From NCBI GenBank assembly GCA_016286665.1, contig JAEETX010000016.1:1-41915 (forward strand): a stretch of 41,915 nt of DNA. The letters run 5' to 3'. Source of the stretch: Oscillospiraceae bacterium (GTDB lineage Bacteria; Bacillota; Clostridia; Oscillospirales; Oscillospiraceae). The notes beneath the pieces were generated by a model, which saw nothing but the letters and a program-made list of their open reading frames with translations, made no database searches and was not told the DNA's origin. A program made the translations under genes and the position numbers. Of this stretch, positions 37,974-41,915 are shown in pieces (the first letter of the stretch is position 1; each line of letters starts with the position of its first letter).

Positions 37974-38536
37974 GCATTCTGGAGCTATTTCTGGTGGCCG
38001 TGGGCCTCAGCATGGATGCGTTCGCCGTGGCCGTCTGCAAGGGGCTGGCTGCCGGAAAGGTGAAATTCCGCCATATGCTGATCCCCGGCGCCTGGTTCGG
38101 CGTTTTTCAGGCTCTGATGCCCCTGCTGGGCTATGCCCTGGGGGCCCGTTTTGAGAAATACATCGTCAGCGTGGACCACTGGATCGCCTTTGTGCTGCTG
38201 GCCGGCATCGGCGCCAACATGCTGCGGGAGGCCCTGCGGGACGAGCCCGGCGAGGAGGACGCCTCCCTGAAGGCGAAGGTCATGCTGCCCCTGGCCCTGG
38301 CCACCAGCATCGACGCCCTGGCTGTGGGCGTCACCTTCGCCTTTTTGCAGGTGCGCATCGTGCCCGCCGTCTCCTTCATCGGCGTCGTCACTTTTCTGCT
38401 CAGCATGGCGGGGGTGAAGATCGGCAGTATCTTCGGCGCACGCTGGCGCAAGGGCGCGCAGATCGCCGGCGGCGTGATCCTCATCCTGCTGGGCGTGAAG
38501 ATCCTGCTGGAGCATCTGGGCGTCATCAACTTCTGA
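37970..38536 (+). CDS. mntP: Manganese efflux pump MntP
   Basis: A 188-residue six-helix membrane protein of the MntP (formerly DUF204/YebN) family that exports Mn2+. The two conserved Asp motifs are present: GLSMDAFAVAVCKGL in helix 1 and TSIDALAVGVTFAF in helix 4, plus the GVKIGSIFG and GVILILLGVKIL segments. TTG at 37970 overlaps the DUF5685 stop (TTGA) eight bases after GGAGG. A yybP-ykoY manganese riboswitch, common before this gene, is not seen here; control may come from the upstream gene's promoter. Confidence 0.93.
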   Translation: MSILELFLVAVGLSMDAFAVAVCKGLAAGKVKFRHMLIPGAWFGVFQALMPLLGYALGARFEKYIVSVDHWIAFVLLAGIGANMLREALRDEPGEEDASLKAKVMLPLALATSIDALAVGVTFAFLQVRIVPAVSFIGVVTFLLSMAGVKIGSIFGARWRKGAQIAGGVILILLGVKILLEHLGVINF

Positions 38537-38577
38537 AGGGCAGCGCCGGAAGCATCGGTCGAAAGGAGTGCGGGGAT

Positions 38578-39765
38578 TTGGAAACCACGGATAAACGGCG
38601 GAGATTCATCATCAACGTCGCCTACTGGGCCATCATCGCGGGCATCGCCTATCTGGTCCTGCGCTATCTGCTGAATCTGCTGCTGCCCTTCGTCATCGCT
38701 CTGCTGGTTGCCTGGCTGCTGCGGCCTCTCAGCCGGCTCTACCGGCAGCGCCTCCCCAAGATTGCCTCCGCCCTCACGGTGGTGACGGTGCTGCTCTTTT
38801 ATGCGCTGATCGGCGTGCTGGCCGGCCTCGTGCTGGTGGACCTGCTGACCGGCCTGGCCTCTTATCTGGACAGGCTGCCCAACATTTACAACCAGACCAT
38901 CGAGCCGGGCCTGAAAAACCTCTATGCCAGCGCCCAGGCCCTGGCCGCCCGCTTCGACCCCGCCGTGGCGGACGTGGTCAACATGGTGCTGCCCCAGGTG
39001 ATCTCCTCCGTGGGCGGCGCGGTCACCAATTTCTCCGTCGGCGCGGTGGGCAAGCTCACCGGCCTGGTCTCCTCCCTCCCTTCTGCCCTGATCTCCGCCC
39101 TGATCGCGGTCATCGCCAGCTTCTTCACCGCCGTCTCCTACGACAGCATGAAGGCCTTTCTCAAGAAGAATCTGCCCGTCAAGGTCACCGAGACGGCGGG
39201 CTATGTGATCCACAGCTTCCGCAGCATCATCGGGCAGTACGGCAAGAGCTATCTGCTGGTGATGCTCATCACCTTCGGGGAGCTGACCCTGGGCCTCGTC
39301 ATCATCGGCGTCCGGCAGCCCCTCCTTCTGGCCGCTCTGATCGCCATCTTCGACATCTTCCCCGTGGTGGGCGCCGGAACGATCCTGGCGCCCTGGGCCG
39401 TCATCAGCCTCATTCAGGGGAAGGGCCTCCAGGCCCTGGGCCTTGCCATCCTCTATGTGGTCATCCTGGTGGTGCGCCAGTTCCTGGAGCCCAAGGTGGT
39501 GGGCAAGCAGGTGGGCCTGCCGCCCCTGGTGACGCTGCTGTGCATGTTCGCCGGCACCAGCCTTTTCGGCTTCTGGGGCCTTTTCGGTCTGCCCATCGGC
39601 GCGGCCATTCTGGTGAACCTCAACAACGACCCCAACGTGCCCATCCAGCTGTTCACCGTCCCCGAGCCGGAGGAGGAGGAAAAGCACGGCCGGGTTGTCT
39701 ACCGCTTCCGCAAGCGGGGGGAAAAGGCGGAGAAGAAGGGGCGTCCGGAAGAAAAAAAGCCTTGA
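38578..39765 (+). CDS. ytvI: AI-2E family transporter, YtvI-like
   Basis: A 395-residue membrane protein with about seven helices: two at the start (AYWAIIAGIAYLVLRYLLN, LLLPFVIALLVAWLL), a variable middle with VVNMVLPQVISSVGGAVTNF, and the conserved last helices with IFDIFPVVGAGTILAPWAVI and FLEPKVVGKQVGLPP. In clostridia this sub-family is annotated as the sporulation integral membrane protein YtvI; real transport of autoinducer-2 is not implied. TTG at 38578 follows AAAGGAG. The C-terminus is a charged Lys/Glu-rich tail. Its stop codon lies inside the -35 box of the rplU promoter. Confidence 0.85.
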   Translation: METTDKRRRFIINVAYWAIIAGIAYLVLRYLLNLLLPFVIALLVAWLLRPLSRLYRQRLPKIASALTVVTVLLFYALIGVLAGLVLVDLLTGLASYLDRLPNIYNQTIEPGLKNLYASAQALAARFDPAVADVVNMVLPQVISSVGGAVTNFSVGAVGKLTGLVSSLPSALISALIAVIASFFTAVSYDSMKAFLKKNLPVKVTETAGYVIHSFRSIIGQYGKSYLLVMLITFGELTLGLVIIGVRQPLLLAALIAIFDIFPVVGAGTILAPWAVISLIQGKGLQALGLAILYVVILVVRQFLEPKVVGKQVGLPPLVTLLCMFAGTSLFGFWGLFGLPIGAAILVNLNNDPNVPIQLFTVPEPEEEEKHGRVVYRFRKRGEKAEKKGRPEEKKP

Positions 39766-39790
39766 CAGCTTAGACGGATGATGATATAGT
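39762..39790 (+). promoter_or_regulatory. Promoter of rplU-rpmA
   Basis: TTGACA (39762-39767), 17-base spacer and TATAGT (39785-39790). The -35 box overlaps the stop of the upstream gene (39763-39765). It starts a leader of about 75 bases. Confidence 0.87.
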
Positions 39791-39796
39791 CTCTAA

Positions 39797-39853
39797 GCCG
39801 CTTCGAGTGGGTCGCAAGCCGGAAGCCTTTCCGCACCTACAAGAGCGAGACTT
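39797..39853 (+). ncRNA. Ribosomal protein L21 leader
   Basis: The segment GTGGGTCGCAAGCCGGAAGC, then CCGCACCTACAAGAGCGAG, matches the L21 leader consensus, with the 5' GTGGG pairing to CCGCAC and the conserved CACCTACAAG. It lies between the promoter and the rplU ribosome binding site and is expected to allow autoregulation by L21. Confidence 0.82.
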
Positions 39854-39872
39854 CATATGAGGAGAAATCACC

Positions 39873-40193
39873 TTGCAGCACGCAATCATCGTGACCGGCG
39901 GCAAGCAGTATCGGGTGGCAGAGGGCGACATCCTCTTCATCGAGAAGCTGCCTGTGGAGTCCGGCGAGACCGTCACCTTCGACCAGGTCCTGGCCGTGGT
40001 GAACAGCGAAGCCGATCCCATCATCGGCACCCCCACCGTTCCCGGCGCCGTGGTGACCGCCAAGGTCGTCAAGAACGGCAAATCCAAGAAGATCCGCGTT
40101 TTCAAGTACAAGGCAAAGAAGAATTACCGGCGGCGTCAGGGCCATCGTCAGCCCTATACTCAGGTCCAGATCGACGCCATCACGGTCGGCTGA
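39873..40193 (+). CDS. rplU: 50S ribosomal protein L21 (bL21)
   Basis: The 106-residue protein has the complete L21 sequence: [40 protein letters not shown] and the basic [20 protein letters not shown] end. It binds 23S rRNA domain I. The start is TTG at 39873, eight bases after GAGGAG, which is rare for a highly expressed ribosomal gene. No prp gene lies between it and rpmA; the gap is 15 bases. Confidence 0.97.
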   Translation: MQHAIIVTGGKQYRVAEGDILFIEKLPVESGETVTFDQVLAVVNSEADPIIGTPTVPGAVVTAKVVKNGKSKKIRVFKYKAKKNYRRRQGHRQPYTQVQIDAITVG

Positions 40194-40208
40194 GAAGGAG
40201 GAGGAACC

Positions 40209-40478
40209 ATGGCACATAAAAAAGGTATGGGCTCCACCAAGAACGGGCGCGACAGCAAGTCCAAGCGTCTTGGTGCCAAGCGGGCCGACGGTCAGTTCGT
40301 TCTCGCCGGCAACATTCTCTACACCCAGTGCGGCACGAAGATCCATCCGGGCACCAATGTGGGGCTGGGCAGCAATTACAACCTCTTCGCCCTGAAGGAC
40401 GGCATCGTCCGCTACGAGCGCCTGGGGCGGGACCGCAAGCAGGTCTCCGTTTACGAGGTCCCCGAGCTGGCTGAGTAA
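40209..40478 (+). CDS. rpmA: 50S ribosomal protein L27 (bL27), without Firmicutes N-terminal extension
   Basis: The 89-residue protein begins [20 protein letters not shown], so it has the mature N-terminus used near the peptidyl transferase centre directly after Met. In most Firmicutes bL27 carries a short leader ending in F that the Prp protease removes, and prp sits between rplU and rpmA; both are absent here. The remaining [20 protein letters not shown] and [14 protein letters not shown] are normal. AAGGAGGAGG precedes the ATG. Confidence 0.97.
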   Translation: MAHKKGMGSTKNGRDSKSKRLGAKRADGQFVLAGNILYTQCGTKIHPGTNVGLGSNYNLFALKDGIVRYERLGRDRKQVSVYEVPELAE

Positions 40479-40490
40479 TTGCGACATGCG

Positions 40491-40523
40491 AAAGGACTGT
40501 CTCCGCCGGAGACAGTCCTTTTT
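40491..40523 (+). terminator. Intrinsic terminator between rpmA and obg
   Basis: A 14-bp stem AAAGGACTGTCTCC (40491-40504) with its complement, loop GCC, and a five-T run (40519-40523). It ends only 20 bases before the obg start, and no separate obg promoter is obvious, so it probably reduces rather than abolishes read-through. Confidence 0.88.
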
Positions 40524-40542
40524 CTGTGAAAGGAACGGATTT

Positions 40543-41817
40543 ATGTTTGTGGACAAAGCGGTCATCACCGTGGCGGCCGGCAAGGGCGGCAACGGGGCGG
40601 TGGCCTTCCACCGGGAAAAATACGTGGCCGCCGGCGGCCCCGACGGAGGCGACGGCGGCAAGGGCGGCAATATCGTGCTGGTTTCGGACGAGAACATGTC
40701 CACCCTCATGGACTTCCGCTACAAACGCAAATACACGGCCCCCAACGGCATGGACGGTCAGGGAGGCCTGAAAAGCGGCAGGGACGGGGCCGACCTGGTG
40801 ATCAAGGTGCCCCGGGGCACCGTGGTGCGGGACAGGGCTACCGGCGCCGTCATCCACGACATGTCGGACCCCGCCCCCTTCGTGCTGGCCAGGGGCGGCC
40901 GGGGCGGCTGGGGCAACAAGCACTTCGCCACCCCCACCCGGCAGGTGCCCCGCTTCGCCAAGCCCGGCATGGAGGGCCAGAAGCGGGAGGTGGTGCTGGA
41001 GCTGAAGCTGCTGGCAGACGTGGGCCTGGTGGGCTTCCCCAACGTGGGCAAGAGCACCCTGCTGGCCGCCGTCTCCCGCGCCCACCCCAAGATCGCGGAC
41101 TACCACTTCACCACCCTCTACCCCAACCTGGGGGTGGTCTGGGCCGCCGAGGGGGAGAGCTTCGTCATGGCGGACATCCCCGGCATCATCGAGGGAGCCG
41201 CCGAGGGAGCGGGCCTGGGGCACGACTTCCTGCGGCACATCGAGCGCTGCCGCCTGCTCATCCATGTGGTGGACGCCTCCGGCAGCGAGGGGCGGGACCC
41301 CATTGAGGATTATGAGGCCATCAACGCCGAGCTCCGGCAGTATTCCCCCGCCCTGGCGGAGCGGCCCCAGCTGGTGGCCGCCAACAAGGCGGACCTGGAC
41401 CCGGAGGGAGAGACGCTGGAGCGTTTCCGGGCCTATATCACGGAGAAGGGACTTCCCCTCTATGTGATCTCCGCCGCCACGGGAGAGGGCCTGCGGCCTC
41501 TCACCCTGGCCGCCGCCGCGGCGCTCGCGAAGCTGCCGCCCATCCCCGTCTTCGAGGAGGAGTATGTGGAGCCGGAGGAAGCGCCCCCCACGCCGGAGGA
41601 GCTGACCGTCCGGCGGCAGGACGCGGACCTCTGGACCGTGGAGGGGCCCTGGCTGGAGCGGCTGCTGAACCGGGTGAACCTCTCCGACAGCGAGGGAAGG
41701 ATGTATTTCGACCGCACCCTCCGCGCCAGCGGCGTTTTCGACCGGCTGGAGGACCTGGGCGTGCAGGAGGGGGATACCATCTCCATGTACAACTGGGAAT
41801 TCGTGTATAAGCGGTAA
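40543..41817 (+). CDS. obg: GTPase Obg (CgtA)
   Basis: Obg is an essential GTPase that binds the 50S subunit and links ribosome assembly with ppGpp and, in spore formers, sporulation. The 424-residue protein has the Gly-rich Obg fold (residues 1-157, KGGNGAVAFHREKYVAAGGP, GGDGGKGGNIVL), then a G domain with G1 FPNVGKST, G3 DIPGIIEGA, G4 NKAD and G5 ISAATG, and a C-terminal OCT domain (VEGPWLERLLNRVNLSDSEG to ISMYNWEFVYK). The ATG at 40543 (MFVDKAV) has AAAGGAA upstream; the frame is open to 40486 but that lies in the terminator. Confidence 0.97.
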   Translation: MFVDKAVITVAAGKGGNGAVAFHREKYVAAGGPDGGDGGKGGNIVLVSDENMSTLMDFRYKRKYTAPNGMDGQGGLKSGRDGADLVIKVPRGTVVRDRATGAVIHDMSDPAPFVLARGGRGGWGNKHFATPTRQVPRFAKPGMEGQKREVVLELKLLADVGLVGFPNVGKSTLLAAVSRAHPKIADYHFTTLYPNLGVVWAAEGESFVMADIPGIIEGAAEGAGLGHDFLRHIERCRLLIHVVDASGSEGRDPIEDYEAINAELRQYSPALAERPQLVAANKADLDPEGETLERFRAYITEKGLPLYVISAATGEGLRPLTLAAAAALAKLPPIPVFEEEYVEPEEAPPTPEELTVRRQDADLWTVEGPWLERLLNRVNLSDSEGRMYFDRTLRASGVFDRLEDLGVQEGDTISMYNWEFVYKR

Positions 41818-41831
41818 ACATTCGCGTTTTC

Positions 41832-41872
41832 CTGCGGAGGTGTGTCAGAATCGCGCCTCCGCAGTGTTTTTT
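41832..41872 (+). terminator. Intrinsic terminator after obg
   Basis: Stem CTGCGGAGG (41832-41840) with its complement (41856-41864), then TG and six Ts (41867-41872). The last 43 bases of the window show nothing further. Confidence 0.9.
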
Positions 41873-41915
41873 GGGCGTGGTGCAACCGCCGGTTTCGGAA
41901 TTGCAAAGGCCGCTT

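Overview
The window is a high-G+C stretch of a low-redundancy bacterial chromosome that fits an anaerobic gut member of the Clostridia, most likely Oscillospiraceae/Ruminococcaceae-like. This is inferred from gene content: an FMN-riboswitch-controlled RibU, a sodium-pumping decarboxylase module, indolepyruvate:ferredoxin oxidoreductase, a YtvI-type membrane protein, DUF5685 and DUF6514-like proteins, and strong AGGAGG ribosome binding sites. No rRNA, tRNA, CRISPR array, phage or complete insertion sequence was seen. An unusual share of genes start with TTG.

Layout. 1-3.8 kb: the tail of a Gly/Ser-rich repeat protein, ribU with its riboswitch, an orphan ORF, a GNAT acetyltransferase, a tandem-OB SSB-like protein and hslO. 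4.2-13.2 kb: a continuous leftward run of nine genes (lipoprotein, response regulator, histidine kinase, DUF1385, prmC, recA, recX, rimO, pgsA), with 4-bp or 1-bp overlaps at three junctions, so envelope sensing, translation and DNA repair genes are probably co-transcribed. 13.2-16.3 kb: a 199-bp inverted-repeat element, a chain of hairpins, and a YcdB/SLH secreted protein. 16.3-22.7 kb: cinA-thiI (left), a DacF-type carboxypeptidase, a P-loop protein, a DUF6514-like protein, and an OadG/OadB sodium-pump pair. 22.7-26.7 kb: an accessory, more A+T-rich patch with a hicAB toxin-antitoxin, a nitrilase-family amidohydrolase, a REP-like element, an ECF sigma/anti-sigma pair and a 165-bp MITE-like element. 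26.7-34.2 kb: marR-iorA-iorB and a heterodimeric ABC exporter, read as one unit from a consensus promoter flanked by three copies of a putative MarR operator. 34.2-37 kb: a leftward thioesterase/FAD/URO-D-family set. 37-41.9 kb: DUF5685-mntP-ytvI, then the rplU-rpmA-obg ribosomal locus with an L21 leader.

The most unusual structure is a ~325-nt dispersed intergenic repeat, present nearly complete at 3841-4167 and 16002-16326 and as a fragment at 22736-22783. It folds into about six hairpins whose stems differ between copies by compensating changes while some loops are conserved. All three copies start within a few bases of a stop codon, in the same orientation as the gene they follow. I could not match it to a named family. 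Other points of interest are an OadG-linked biotinyl domain that has lost its acceptor lysine, a hicA with no ATG/GTG/TTG start next to its ribosome binding site, a 28-nt hairpin duplicated on both sides of a 350-bp insertion, and an L27 gene lacking both the Firmicutes N-terminal extension and the neighbouring Prp protease gene.
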